Source: Cytophagia bacterium
Lineage (GTDB): Bacteria > Bacteroidota > Bacteroidia > Cytophagales > Microscillaceae
Direction of reading: 5' to 3'
Assembly: GCA_004294005.1 (NCBI GenBank)
Contig: RDZP01000004.1
Span: 1 to 56,378 of the forward strand
Length of the DNA stretch: 56,378 bases
Made by a program: the position numbers and the translations under genes
Shown: piece by piece, positions 39,485 through 49,434 of the stretch
How the letters are laid out: each line of letters opens with the position of its first letter
Numbering within the stretch: position 1 is the first letter of the stretch
Notes under the pieces: model-generated
The model's database searches: none
Told to the model about the DNA's origin: nothing
The model's input: only the letters and a program-made list of their open reading frames with translations

Positions 39485-39581
39485 TAGGATTTAAACGAAC
39501 ATTCTTTACATCAGTTTCATCACAATTCTATGGTTTTGGAACCTTGATGAAGTTGATTTTCAAACGCGGATTTTATTTTTT
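39485..39581. repeat. Dispersed palindromic repeat (ATCCGCGTT family), copy 2 (degenerate)
   Basis: Direct-orientation match to 35023-35113: CTTTACATCAGTTTCATCA..TTCT.TGGTTTTGGAAC...TGATTTTCAAACGCGGATTTTATTTTTT. Confidence 0.75.
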
Positions 39582-39595
39582 AGTATATTCTTATC

Positions 39596-39641
39596 AAAAA
39601 AAACAATTATGTTTCAAAATAAAAACTTTGAAACATAATTG
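39596..39641 (-). terminator. Intrinsic terminator for glucan phosphorylase
   Basis: CAATTATGTTTCAAA-loop-TTTGAAACATAATTG, followed by T-tract on the minus strand. Confidence 0.8.
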
Positions 39642-39687
39642 AAAATATGATTTTTTGTTAATACAACGACTCGAAAATCATTGTGAT

Positions 39688-41439
39688 TTATTTGTATAAA
39701 TTTTGATAATATTCATCTGCCATGCGTGAAGATTCAAAAGCAGGTGTAACATCATCAATACTATTTTTCACAATTTGCAACCATTTTTCAGGTTTGTCAT
39801 AATACAAAGGTAAAACTTCTTTTTCGATGATTTCATACATATTATCACAATCAATTCTATCTTGTTCTTTTGTTGGCAAATTAGCATCAACAGGTTCAAT
39901 AATAAAAGCATTTTGACCATGTTTAGCAAATTCACAAATCCAACCATCAAAGATAGATAAACTTACTGCTCCGTTCATCGCTCCACTCATTCCACTTGTT
40001 CCTGATGCTTCTCTTGGTCTTCTTGGTGTATTCAACCAAATGTCAGCACCACCTTTTAATAATTTAGACAAAGCCAATTCGTAGCCTGTTAAAACAGCAC
40101 AATTTTCTAATTCTTTTGTATAATGTACTAAATAATTAAAAGTTTCTACGGCACCTTGGTCAAGTGGATAAGGTTTTCCTGCCCAAACAATTTGCACAGG
40201 TTTTTCTTGATTTTTTACCAATGCTTTAAATCTTTCAATATCGTTCAACAACAAATCAGCACGTTTATAAGAAGCAAAGCGTCTTACCCAAATAATTGTA
40301 ATGACATCTTCTTTAAAAATTTTCCCTGTTTGGTCAGCAATTTCAGTAAATAATAATTGTTTTAATTCTTTTTTACGTGATGTTATTGCTTTCAAATCAT
40401 TTTTTGCACTTGCAGCATACAATTCTTTGTCGTGCCAATATTCAAAATTTTGAGCATTTGTAATTGGGATAATTGTAGGAATTCCTTTGTAAGATTTCCA
40501 CATATCTTTTGAAACTTCTGCGTGTAATTTTGAAACGCCGTTAGCCGTTTTTGCCATACGCATAGCGGCTACTGTATAATTCAAAATACCTTTTTCATCT
40601 GTTTCGTCCAAAATTTCTTGTCTTGAAAGGTCTTTTGAGAAAAAGCCCATTTCATTCAAATAAAAAGCGTCATGTTCTTCATTGCCTGCTTTTTCAGGTG
40701 TATGTGTTGTAAAAACAAAATGTTTTTTTACTTCTTTTATATCATTATTATATTTTTCATTCAAAAGATAATATGCCAAAGGCAAGGCGTGTCCTTCGTT
40801 GATATGGTACATATCTGCACCACCCAAAGCTTCTACTACTTTTCCGCCACCAACACCCAAAACGATACTTTGTGCAACTCTTGTTGCAATATTATCGTCA
40901 TACAAACGATTGGTAATTGTACGAGAAAGATAATCATTTTCTTCGATATCTGTTGTTAATAAATACAATGGTACAGTATCAAAAGTTTCAGATTTTACTT
41001 TGTAAGCCTTTACAAATACACTATTATTTCCTGCGATTTTTATGCTGACAACAATGCCTGTGTCCTCCAAAAAACTATATTTTTTCTCGATAAATTCAGC
41101 ACGCATCGAGAGGTCTTTGTTACGCATTTGGTCATAATAACCATATTTCCATAACATTCCAACAGCGATAAAATTTTGTTTCAATTCATAAGCACTTTTA
41201 AGGTGTGAACCTGCCAAATAACCTAATCCGCCTGAATAAATTTTGAGTGCTTGGTCGATAGCAAATTCCATACAAAAATACGCTGTTTTTTTTTCGTATT
41301 TTTTATTAGGAGTATAAGGTAAATCCCAAAATTTTGCTTGTGTAGTTACACTTTTCGTAGTCTTTTCAGTACTTTCAGCTTTCACAACTTCTTTTTTAGT
41401 AGTTGTTTTTTTCGTGGTCTTTTCTGCTTTTTCAGCCAT
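39688..41439 (-). CDS. Alpha-glucan (glycogen) phosphorylase, compact type
   Basis: FCMEFAIDQALKIYSGGLGYLAG, ADMYHINEGHALPLAYYLL, WVRRFASYKRADLLLNDIERF, DIWLNTPRRPREASGTSGMSGAMNGAVSLSIFDGW. Confidence 0.9.
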   Translation of the reverse strand: MAEKAEKTTKKTTTKKEVVKAESTEKTTKSVTTQAKFWDLPYTPNKKYEKKTAYFCMEFAIDQALKIYSGGLGYLAGSHLKSAYELKQNFIAVGMLWKYGYYDQMRNKDLSMRAEFIEKKYSFLEDTGIVVSIKIAGNNSVFVKAYKVKSETFDTVPLYLLTTDIEENDYLSRTITNRLYDDNIATRVAQSIVLGVGGGKVVEALGGADMYHINEGHALPLAYYLLNEKYNNDIKEVKKHFVFTTHTPEKAGNEEHDAFYLNEMGFFSKDLSRQEILDETDEKGILNYTVAAMRMAKTANGVSKLHAEVSKDMWKSYKGIPTIIPITNAQNFEYWHDKELYAASAKNDLKAITSRKKELKQLLFTEIADQTGKIFKEDVITIIWVRRFASYKRADLLLNDIERFKALVKNQEKPVQIVWAGKPYPLDQGAVETFNYLVHYTKELENCAVLTGYELALSKLLKGGADIWLNTPRRPREASGTSGMSGAMNGAVSLSIFDGWICEFAKHGQNAFIIEPVDANLPTKEQDRIDCDNMYEIIEKEVLPLYYDKPEKWLQIVKNSIDDVTPAFESSRMADEYYQNLYK

Positions 41440-41690
41440 TTCAATAAATAATTTAATTATAATGTGTTTTTAGAAGTGCAAAGTTAGTGTTTTTTTTAAA
41501 AAATTACAAAAAAATATTAATTTAAACTCAATTTCAACTCAATTTCAAATTAAAAATACAAAATATACTTTGTTTTAATGAATGTTTTTTTGATAAAATT
41601 ATAATCATTTATTTTGAACGATAACAAAAATAAATTATAATATCAAGTAAAGCACAACTTCTTATAAAGTCAAAATTTATTACCAGAGCC

Positions 41691-41748
41691 ATAAAAAAAG
41701 ATTCTAAGCAAAAGAACACAACTTAGTCGTATTTTTCTTGCTTAGAAT
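41691..41748 (-). terminator. Intrinsic terminator downstream of 41771-42211 gene
   Basis: ATTCTAAGCAA...TTGCTTAGAAT; minus-strand T-tract CTTTTTTTATGG follows. Confidence 0.8.
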
Positions 41749-41770
41749 GTTATTTATCAACAAAAATTAA

Positions 41771-42211
41771 TTATTTCACTGATTTGATGGCTTCAAGACA
41801 TCTATTCAAATCTAAATCCTTGTAATAAGCAGCAGGTTCAAACATATATTGTTTATTATCTTTTTGGAAATAATAACGAAATTGTTTTTTCTTTTTGGTT
41901 TGAATCGTTACGCCAAAACCATTGGTAATTGTTTCCTGATTCAAAACTTTGAAAGATTTGGAAGAGGCTTTCACCAACATATCCAAATTTTCTACTGAAG
42001 GATTTGCTTCTGTAACATTCATTACACGCCTACTGCCATTCGATATTTCAATGGTAGTCTTTCCTTTGAAATTATCTTTATTCATTTTCCAGCCCACAGG
42101 CAAATCAATAGTCAAATTAAATTCATCGATTTTGGTGTTTTTTACATCACCACAATTACTCAAAAGTAATATAAGACAAAAAATAGAAATGTAGAAAAAT
42201 GTTTTTTTCAT
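41771..42211 (-). CDS. Hypothetical lipoprotein
   Basis: 146 aa with lipobox LILLLSNC; DLPVGWKMNKDNFKGKTTIEIS. Confidence 0.65.
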   Translation of the reverse strand: MKKTFFYISIFCLILLLSNCGDVKNTKIDEFNLTIDLPVGWKMNKDNFKGKTTIEISNGSRRVMNVTEANPSVENLDMLVKASSKSFKVLNQETITNGFGVTIQTKKKKQFRYYFQKDNKQYMFEPAAYYKDLDLNRCLEAIKSVK

Positions 42212-42267
42212 AATGTATAAAATTTATTAAATAAGTAAAAGTTTTGCTGCAAAAATTTCTATGATTT

Positions 42268-42615
42268 TTATTTAATGACTGTTTGTGTTGTATTAGCCAT
42301 ATTAGCAGTAATGGTCAAAAGCAATGTTCCTTCTTTGGTATAAACCGCTCCGCCAATTGCAATTTCAATGGTTGCGGTTTGGTGAGAACTAAGTGTAATG
42401 GTTGCTTTTCCACCGCTTCCTTTTTTCTGTTGATAATAAAGTGCGCGGTTTTTTCCTGAAGCATTTTTGATTTTTACTTTGATTTTATCACCCAAAGGTT
42501 TTTTGAGGTTCAAAGAAATATTATTTTTTTTTGACTCAAGATTGAAAGAAGAAGTAAAAGACATATTCACAAAAGAAAATGCCAATAAAAAAGCGAAAAT
42601 GATGATTTTTTTCAT
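42268..42615 (-). CDS. Small secreted hypothetical protein
   Basis: Signal peptide MKKIIIFAFLLAFSFVNMSFTSSF and beta-rich 115-aa sequence. Confidence 0.6.
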   Translation of the reverse strand: MKKIIIFAFLLAFSFVNMSFTSSFNLESKKNNISLNLKKPLGDKIKVKIKNASGKNRALYYQQKKGSGGKATITLSSHQTATIEIAIGGAVYTKEGTLLLTITANMANTTQTVIK

Positions 42616-42742
42616 ATTTATAAAAAATTTAGGAAAGTGATTTAATTTATTGTTGCAAAATTGTATTCCTTTTTTCTGCTAAAAAAAATCGTTTTGTGAA
42701 GCGTGGGTTTCGTTTTGTAAAGCACTCTTTTTTTAGATAATT

Positions 42743-43502
42743 TTAGCCTTGCATTGCCTCCAAAAATTCTTTTTTACGGTCTTTTGCCAAATCTATTTCA
42801 CGCAGGCTTTGCATCAAAATAGTGCTTTTTTCGCCTATTTTTACTGATTTGATGTGGTTTTTATTGACCAAAAAAGAACGATGTACTCTCAAAAAAAAGT
42901 CAAAATGTTGTAAAGAGGTTTCAAAGTATTTCAAATTTTTAGAAATTAAGATTTTTTTCTCACTTGTGAGTTGAATATTGGCATACGAGCCTTCTGCCTC
43001 TATGTATTCTATTTGTGAAACTTCAACATATTCATATCCATTTAAAATAGGCAGGCATATCATTTGTGGTTTATCTTTTTGAAAATTTTGTATAAGTGTT
43101 TGAAGTTGTTTGCGGTCTTGGGCTATTTTTTTCTTTTACTTTTATAATTGCTTCTATCAAATGATTTTCTTGGATAGGTTTGAGTAAATAATCTATGGCT
43201 GAAAGGCGAAAAGTTTGGATAGCATATATACTATATGCAGTAGTAAATATAATTTCAGTATTTAATGCTATTTCCAATAATTCCTCTGCGAGTTGCAAAC
43301 CTGTTTTTTCGGGCATTTCTATATCCAATAATAAAAAATCGGGTTGATATTATTTTGCCAACTCAAAACCTTCTCTGCCATTACTGGCTTCTGCCACTAT
43401 TTGAATATCAGGCATAAGTTCTGCCAACATAAGCCTCAAAAGCCTGCGTGCTTGTGGTGAATCATCTATAATAATGGTCGTTAATTGAGGTTCGTTTTGC
43501 AT
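42743..43502 (-). pseudogene. LytTR-family response regulator, interrupted by nonsense codon and frameshift
   Basis: MQNEPQLTTIIIDDSPQARRLLRLMLAELMPDIQIVAEASNGREGFELAK*YQPDFLLLDIEMPEKTG... in one frame (TAA at 43350-43352); frame shifts at an A7 run near 43124-43131, then LytTR domain (NGYEYVEVSQIEYIEAEGSYANIQL) in another frame. Confidence 0.85.
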
Positions 43503-43503
43503 G

Positions 43504-46419
43504 TTATTGTTGTATAAATTGTATATTAAGGATAACTTTTGTTCCTACTGCTTCTTGAATTTCGTTTTGAAGGTCAATTATTTGAAATGTCAGATAAAAT
43601 TCTTGGTTTTGGTTGATGATATCTAATCTTTCTTGAATATTTTTGGTACCAAATGACGTATGTTTTTGGTCATTTTTTTCATTGATAATCCTTGATTTTT
43701 CTCTTCCTATTCCATTATCTTCTATTGTAATAATCAGTTGATTGTTTTGATTTTGTAGGTCAATGTATAATTTTTTTAGTCCTTTTTGCTGTCTTAATCC
43801 GTGTTTGAAGGCATTTTCTACAAAAGGTTGCAATAAAAAAGTAGGTAAATAGATTTCTTCTACTTCCAAATCGGTATCTACTTCTATTTTCCATTCAAAA
43901 TTTTCTTCCAAAAGCATTGCCTCCAAACCAATATACAAAGAAATAGTTGCTATTTCTTCCGCCAAACTTACTTTTGTTTTGGTGCTGTTGTGTAGAACTT
44001 TTCTTACCAAATTAGCAAAATTATTCAAGTATAAAATTGCTTTTGGCTTATCATTTTCGTAAATATAGGTTTTGATAGAATTAAGTACATTGAACAAAAA
44101 ATGTGGATTCATTTGTGCTTGTAAAGCGGTTTGTTGGCATAATTTGAGTTCATTTTCAAGCATTACCTGTTCTAATATCCGTTTTTGTTTTTGTTTTAAT
44201 GTATAAATATTTTGTTTTACTCTCCAATAAACCAGCAATACCAATAGTACAAAAACAGCAATAATGAACCATATATTTTGCCAAAAAGGAGGCAAAACTT
44301 CTCCTTCTATCCAAATTGTATTATTTGAACTTCTGTTTTGGTGGTCAAATATTTTGATTTCTATTCTAAATTTACCCACCGCAAGCGAAGAAAAATGAAT
44401 AAAATCAGTATTAGCAGGCAAATAATTCCAATCTCCATCTGTTTTGAGGCGGTAAGCATACCGAAATTTATCACCAGAAAGATAACAAATGCCTTCTACG
44501 CCTATTTTAAAATCATCTTGATAAGAAAGTTGCAAATTTTTAGGTAAAACGATTTTTTGTTGATTCACCAAAATATCTTTCAAAACAACATAAGCGTGTG
44601 ATTCTATTTTTTTTCTTTCAAAAGGAATACTTTGCAGACCTTTTGAAGTGCCTAACCAAATTTGATTTGCCAATACACAAATATTATGCACATCTTCTGA
44701 AATCAATCCTTCTAATTTGCCAATATTTTCCCACGTTTTTTGCTCAATATCCAAAAAATAAACTCCTTGATTAGAGGCAATTAACAACACATCTTTTTTT
44801 AATATAATTTCTCTTGCTTGTACTTCTGTGGGCAGGTAGGCAAAAGGTTTTATTTGATGTTGGGCGGTCATATTTGCCTCTATTTGATATAATTTACCTT
44901 CAAAATTGACTGCATATAGTCTTTCATTTGCTTCATCAAAAGCAAGTGCCACGATTTGAATATCTTTAAAAAAAGTTTCTTGTATTATCCATTTTCCATT
45001 TATTTTTTTTGATTTTACCAAACCTTTGTTTGTAGCCACCCATACGATTTGTGAAATATTGTTATAAGCGATTGCTCTGCCCCATTCTGTACTAATTATT
45101 TGTCTTTCTTGGGTTGCAAAGTCAGGCAAAAAATAGGTAAACGCAGAGGTAGCAAATATATAACCTTGTGGCAAATGCAAAAATGACTTAACCGAGCCAG
45201 CATTTTCGTAAGCAATAGAAATTTGATTGTTTTTGAGTTGATACAAAATATTATTCACATTAAAATAAACCACTTTATCAGCCAAATCATAGTTGATACT
45301 TCTAATATCTGCTGTTTGTGGTAGGGTGTAAGTTTGTATTTGATTGGTTTTTGTATCCAAACTATGCAATTCGCCTTTTGTATTGCCAAAATAAATATGG
45401 CTTTCATCTTGCGACATTTTTAGGATTTTTTGAGGTTCTTTTCTCCAATTTTTAAACTCAAAATTAGGAATATACAATAACCCATCATACAAAGTGGTAA
45501 GCCAATATGCACCATCTTTGTCTATCAAAAAATACGAAAACGCATATTCTTCCAAGATATGTTTGATGGTATCTGTTTTAAAATCATATATAAATATGCC
45601 CGTAAAGGTCAAAATCCAAATTCTGTCTTCTTTTTCATAAAAAACATTGGTAATTTTTTTTCCTTTTAAACTTTTTTTTAACGTAGGTAAATCTTGGTAA
45701 TAAAATGTATTGTTTTTTAGTTTATAAAAATAATTGGTCGTCATACTCACCAGCCATGTTGCTTTTGGAGAGGCAAAAACAAACGAATTACCCAATAATT
45801 CTTGTTGGGTGTGTGTAGGTTCTTCTACGACTTCACACAGGCTAAATGTTTTATTGGGTTCTAATCTTCCAACTAATTTTTCTACAAACCAAATGTTATT
45901 ATAGTTATCTTTCAATACTCTTGTGGGAGGTGCTTGTTTGAGATGAGGTTTTTTTTTATCCAAAGCAGGATAAAATGTAGATAACTTTGTGAGAGAATTA
46001 TAATAATAAATGCCATTTTTGGTAGTAAGCCATAACAGATTATCGTGGCTTGTGGCAATGTGTAAAATTTGGCTTTTTGTCAAAATTTCTAAGGCTTGCA
46101 TTTCGTCATTTTTGATACAAAAAACCTGTCCCACAAAATTATAACAATAAATAGTGCCATCATTTGCTTGGCACAAACCTGTGATAGATTTGCTTTTTTG
46201 TGCGGTGCATTTGTAAGGAATAAATTGAATACCATTGTAACGGAACAAACCTGCATCACAACCAATCCAAATAAAACCTTTTTTATCTTCTAAAATAGTA
46301 TATATTTCATTGCTGGGCAATCCTTGTTCGGTGGTAATGGCACGAAAGCTTGGTGCTTGTGCCAATGCCAAACGAAAAAAAGATAATACAAATAAAGTTA
46401 TACCAATCAACCAACGCAT
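43504..46419 (-). CDS. LytS/YehU-type sensor histidine kinase with two-component-regulator propeller
   Basis: N-term GLPSNEIYTILEDKKGFIWIGCDAGLFRYNG propeller repeats, Y_Y_Y-like region, TM, H-box QAQMNPHFLFNVLNSIKTYI, N-box QPFVENAFKHGL. Confidence 0.92.
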   Translation of the reverse strand: MRWLIGITLFVLSFFRLALAQAPSFRAITTEQGLPSNEIYTILEDKKGFIWIGCDAGLFRYNGIQFIPYKCTAQKSKSITGLCQANDGTIYCYNFVGQVFCIKNDEMQALEILTKSQILHIATSHDNLLWLTTKNGIYYYNSLTKLSTFYPALDKKKPHLKQAPPTRVLKDNYNNIWFVEKLVGRLEPNKTFSLCEVVEEPTHTQQELLGNSFVFASPKATWLVSMTTNYFYKLKNNTFYYQDLPTLKKSLKGKKITNVFYEKEDRIWILTFTGIFIYDFKTDTIKHILEEYAFSYFLIDKDGAYWLTTLYDGLLYIPNFEFKNWRKEPQKILKMSQDESHIYFGNTKGELHSLDTKTNQIQTYTLPQTADIRSINYDLADKVVYFNVNNILYQLKNNQISIAYENAGSVKSFLHLPQGYIFATSAFTYFLPDFATQERQIISTEWGRAIAYNNISQIVWVATNKGLVKSKKINGKWIIQETFFKDIQIVALAFDEANERLYAVNFEGKLYQIEANMTAQHQIKPFAYLPTEVQAREIILKKDVLLIASNQGVYFLDIEQKTWENIGKLEGLISEDVHNICVLANQIWLGTSKGLQSIPFERKKIESHAYVVLKDILVNQQKIVLPKNLQLSYQDDFKIGVEGICYLSGDKFRYAYRLKTDGDWNYLPANTDFIHFSSLAVGKFRIEIKIFDHQNRSSNNTIWIEGEVLPPFWQNIWFIIAVFVLLVLLVYWRVKQNIYTLKQKQKRILEQVMLENELKLCQQTALQAQMNPHFLFNVLNSIKTYIYENDKPKAILYLNNFANLVRKVLHNSTKTKVSLAEEIATISLYIGLEAMLLEENFEWKIEVDTDLEVEEIYLPTFLLQPFVENAFKHGLRQQKGLKKLYIDLQNQNNQLIITIEDNGIGREKSRIINEKNDQKHTSFGTKNIQERLDIINQNQEFYLTFQIIDLQNEIQEAVGTKVILNIQFIQQ

Positions 46420-46698
46420 TTGATATTTTTAGATAAAGTTTATTTTTGAGAAATAAAAACTATTTCAAATTTTATGAAGTAATTTTGGAATTTTAATTAT
46501 AGCAAGTTTTTAATTGCTTATTTTTGAAAGGGAAATAAACTATCAGCCAATAAAAATGCTTACTTTTTTTACAAATGTAAACGTTATTTCTCTAAAAAAA
46601 AAGAAATTTTAAATATTTTTCTTTGAAATCAACATACAAAAACAGGGGAATAATTTGCTTTTTTTTGTATTGATTTGTTATCTTTCAAAAAATATACT

Positions 46699-46706
46699 TA
46701 TATTTG
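46699..46706 (+). promoter_or_regulatory. Bacteroidota -7 element
   Basis: TATATTTG(CA) upstream of purD. Confidence 0.4.
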
Positions 46707-46755
46707 CAAATTGATTTTGATAATAAAAAATAATATTCAATAGGATAAATAGATT

Positions 46756-48033
46756 ATGAAAATACTATTATTGGGCAGTGGAGGCAGAGAACACGCATTG
46801 GCTTGGAAATTGACGCAGAGTAAAAAATTAACAAAATTATATGTTGCACCCGGTAATGCAGGCACATCACAAGTCGCTGAAAATATTGACATCAATGTAA
46901 ATGATTTTCAAAAAATAGAACAATTTATTATCGAAAATGCAATAGAAATGTTGATTGTTGGTCCCGAAGAGCCTTTGGTAAAAGGTTTGAGAAATTATTT
47001 ACAGAAAAATAAAGATTTAGAAAAATTGATAATGATTGCTCCTGACGAAAATGGAGCAAAATTAGAAGGAAGCAAAGATTTTGCAAAAGAATTTATGCAA
47101 AAAAATAAAATTCCTACCGCTCAATACCAAACTTTTACCGCCGAAAATTATACAGAAGCAATTAAATACATACAAAATCATAATTTGCCTATTGTATTAA
47201 AAGCAGATGGTTTGGCAGCAGGAAAAGGCGTAATTATTCCAACTGATTATCAAACCGCAGAAAATACTTTAAAAATGATGCTATTAGAAAATAAATTTGG
47301 GGAAGCATCAAAAAAAGTAGTGATTGAAGAATTTTTGGAAGGCATTGAGTTGTCTATGTTTGTATTGACTGACGGTAAAAACTATGTATTATTGCCTGAA
47401 GCAAAAGATTACAAACGAATAGGAGAAGGAGATAAAGGACTTAATACGGGAGGAATGGGTGCAATTTCGCCTGTGCCTTTTGCTGATAATGCCTTTATAG
47501 AAAAGGTAAAAAATCAAATTATTTTACCAACTTTAGAAGGTTTGAAAAATGAAAATATTGACTATCAAGGATTTATATTTTTTGGGCTTATTAATGTAAA
47601 AGGAAATCCTTTTGTGATTGAGTACAATGTACGTATGGGCGACCCTGAAACAGAAGTTGTGATTCCACGTATTAAAAATGATTTGGTAGAAATTTTTGAA
47701 GCCGTTGGAAAAAGAAAATTGAATGAAATAAATATAGAAATCACTACTCAAACCGCTACAACTGTGATGCTGGTCGCAGGTGGTTATCCTGAGCAATACG
47801 AAAAAGGAAAAGAAATGACAGGTTTTGAAAATTTGGAAAATGTACTCGCTTTTCACGCAGGAACTACTCTTAAAAATAATACGATTTTAACTTCAGGTGG
47901 GCGTGTGTTAGCGGTTACAGCGTTGGGAGCGAATATAAAAGAAGCATTGGAGAAAAGTAATCAGGGAGCAAATCAAATTCAGTTTGAAGGAAAATATTTT
48001 AGAAAAGACATTGGTTTTGAATTTTTATTATGA
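46756..48033 (+). CDS. purD: Phosphoribosylamine--glycine ligase
   Basis: MKILLLGSGGREHALAWKL, YVAPGNAGTSQ, LKADGLAAGKGV, YNVRMGDPETEVV. Confidence 0.95.
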   Translation: MKILLLGSGGREHALAWKLTQSKKLTKLYVAPGNAGTSQVAENIDINVNDFQKIEQFIIENAIEMLIVGPEEPLVKGLRNYLQKNKDLEKLIMIAPDENGAKLEGSKDFAKEFMQKNKIPTAQYQTFTAENYTEAIKYIQNHNLPIVLKADGLAAGKGVIIPTDYQTAENTLKMMLLENKFGEASKKVVIEEFLEGIELSMFVLTDGKNYVLLPEAKDYKRIGEGDKGLNTGGMGAISPVPFADNAFIEKVKNQIILPTLEGLKNENIDYQGFIFFGLINVKGNPFVIEYNVRMGDPETEVVIPRIKNDLVEIFEAVGKRKLNEINIEITTQTATTVMLVAGGYPEQYEKGKEMTGFENLENVLAFHAGTTLKNNTILTSGGRVLAVTALGANIKEALEKSNQGANQIQFEGKYFRKDIGFEFLL

Positions 48034-48926
48034 TACAAACATTTTTAGTTTTTTTAGCCTTTTTGTGGGCGATTTATTTCATCTTTCGTAAAATTAAAAA
48101 TGATTTTACAATAAAAAAAGGCTGTGCAAAAGGTTGTGGAAGTTGTGGAATTGATAAAAAAATAAGTGTTTTTTTGTTAATTTTGGTTGTTTTACAAAGC
48201 TGTAACGCCAAAAAAGAAGAAAATAATAATGATAATCCTACTTTTGAAATCGGAAAAAGCAATAAACCTATTGCTAACAAAGAAAAATCAAAATTAATGA
48301 TGGCTGATACAAGTAAATTTGAAGAAGTGCCTGATAATTTTATACAACAAAGAGGAAGATTTAAACAAAATGGAAAATATGGTTTTCTCGATTCTTTGTA
48401 TCAAATCGTGATTGAGGCACAATTTATAGAGGCAGAGCGTTTTCAAGATACATTCACAAAGGTAAAAAAGGAAAAATTTTGGGGCGTTATTAATAAAAAA
48501 GGAAATTGGTTAGTGCCTGCAAAATATGATAAATTAGGTATTTTTAAAGATAGTGTTACTTATTTTATTCATCAACAAAAGTATGGATTTGTATCTTATC
48601 ATGGAAAAGAAATCACAAAAAATGAATATGATTGGGGTGATAATTTTTATGAAAAAAGGGCAAAAATAAGTAAAAATAAAAAATGGGGTTTTATTGATTT
48701 GAAAGGCAAAGAAATTATTGCTTTGAATTATGACGGTTGTCGTAACTTTTCTGAAAATATGGCTGCGGTTTGGCAAAATTCTCAATGGGGTTATATTGAT
48801 ACAACAGGAAAATTACTCATCAAACCACAATATGACTTGGCATTGGATTTTGAAAAAGGAAAAGCAAAAGTAAAAATTAATGGAAGTTTTGTTGAAATTG
48901 ATAAAAAAGGAAAAGTGGTGAAATAA
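48030..48926 (+). CDS. Composite protein: Cys-rich single-TM N-terminus fused to WG-repeat lipoprotein-like region
   Basis: MIQTFLVFLAFLWAIYFIFRKIKNDFTIKKGCAKGCGSCGID followed by an internal lipoprotein-like signal KKISVFLLILVVLQSCNAKK, then WG-type repeats (GKYGFLDSLYQIVIEAQF, KFWGVINKKGNWLVPAKYD, KKWGFIDLKGKEIIALNYD, SQWGYIDTTGKLLIKPQYD). Confidence 0.8.
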   Translation: MIQTFLVFLAFLWAIYFIFRKIKNDFTIKKGCAKGCGSCGIDKKISVFLLILVVLQSCNAKKEENNNDNPTFEIGKSNKPIANKEKSKLMMADTSKFEEVPDNFIQQRGRFKQNGKYGFLDSLYQIVIEAQFIEAERFQDTFTKVKKEKFWGVINKKGNWLVPAKYDKLGIFKDSVTYFIHQQKYGFVSYHGKEITKNEYDWGDNFYEKRAKISKNKKWGFIDLKGKEIIALNYDGCRNFSENMAAVWQNSQWGYIDTTGKLLIKPQYDLALDFEKGKAKVKINGSFVEIDKKGKVVK

Positions 48927-48960
48927 TCAAAACACTTTTCAATTTTTTTGGAAATTGTTT

Positions 48961-49395
48961 TTATTTTTTTTCTTTTGGAATAAATTTTTGAACATAGCTT
49001 TTTAATTTTTCATAATTGGTATATTCTTGTTCTGAAACTTCTAAACGTCCATTTTTAAATTGAATAATCAATAATCGATACGGAGAAGAAAATGTATTGA
49101 TGCGTTCTTCTTTGACCGCAGAAAGTTCTTGCATATCAAATGTTTTTTTTGTTTTTAAAAATTTTTTGACAATAACTATTTTTCCTTGACTGGCTGTGAT
49201 AGTTTTACAAGTCAAAAACCATCTGATTATCAATCCAAAACCTAAAACCCAAAAAAAGATAAAAGAGTATGCCCAAAAATTAGGCGTTGGAAAAGTAATG
49301 AAATAACTTCGAAAAGGAATAATACCTACCAAAATTAAGGCGATTGAAAAAACGAACATCGAAATAGTACTACGTTCTCTTGGTTCTGAAATCAT
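48961..49395 (-). CDS. Two-TM hypothetical membrane protein
   Basis: MISEPRERSTISMFVFSIALILVGIIPF with two hydrophobic segments; start set at Met18 of the ORF to avoid overlapping tilS. Confidence 0.6.
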   Translation of the reverse strand: MISEPRERSTISMFVFSIALILVGIIPFRSYFITFPTPNFWAYSFIFFWVLGFGLIIRWFLTCKTITASQGKIVIVKKFLKTKKTFDMQELSAVKEERINTFSSPYRLLIIQFKNGRLEVSEQEYTNYEKLKSYVQKFIPKEKK

Positions 49396-49434
49396 ATTTT
49401 TATTTTTATTGAAATGCAAAAGTATTAAAAAATT

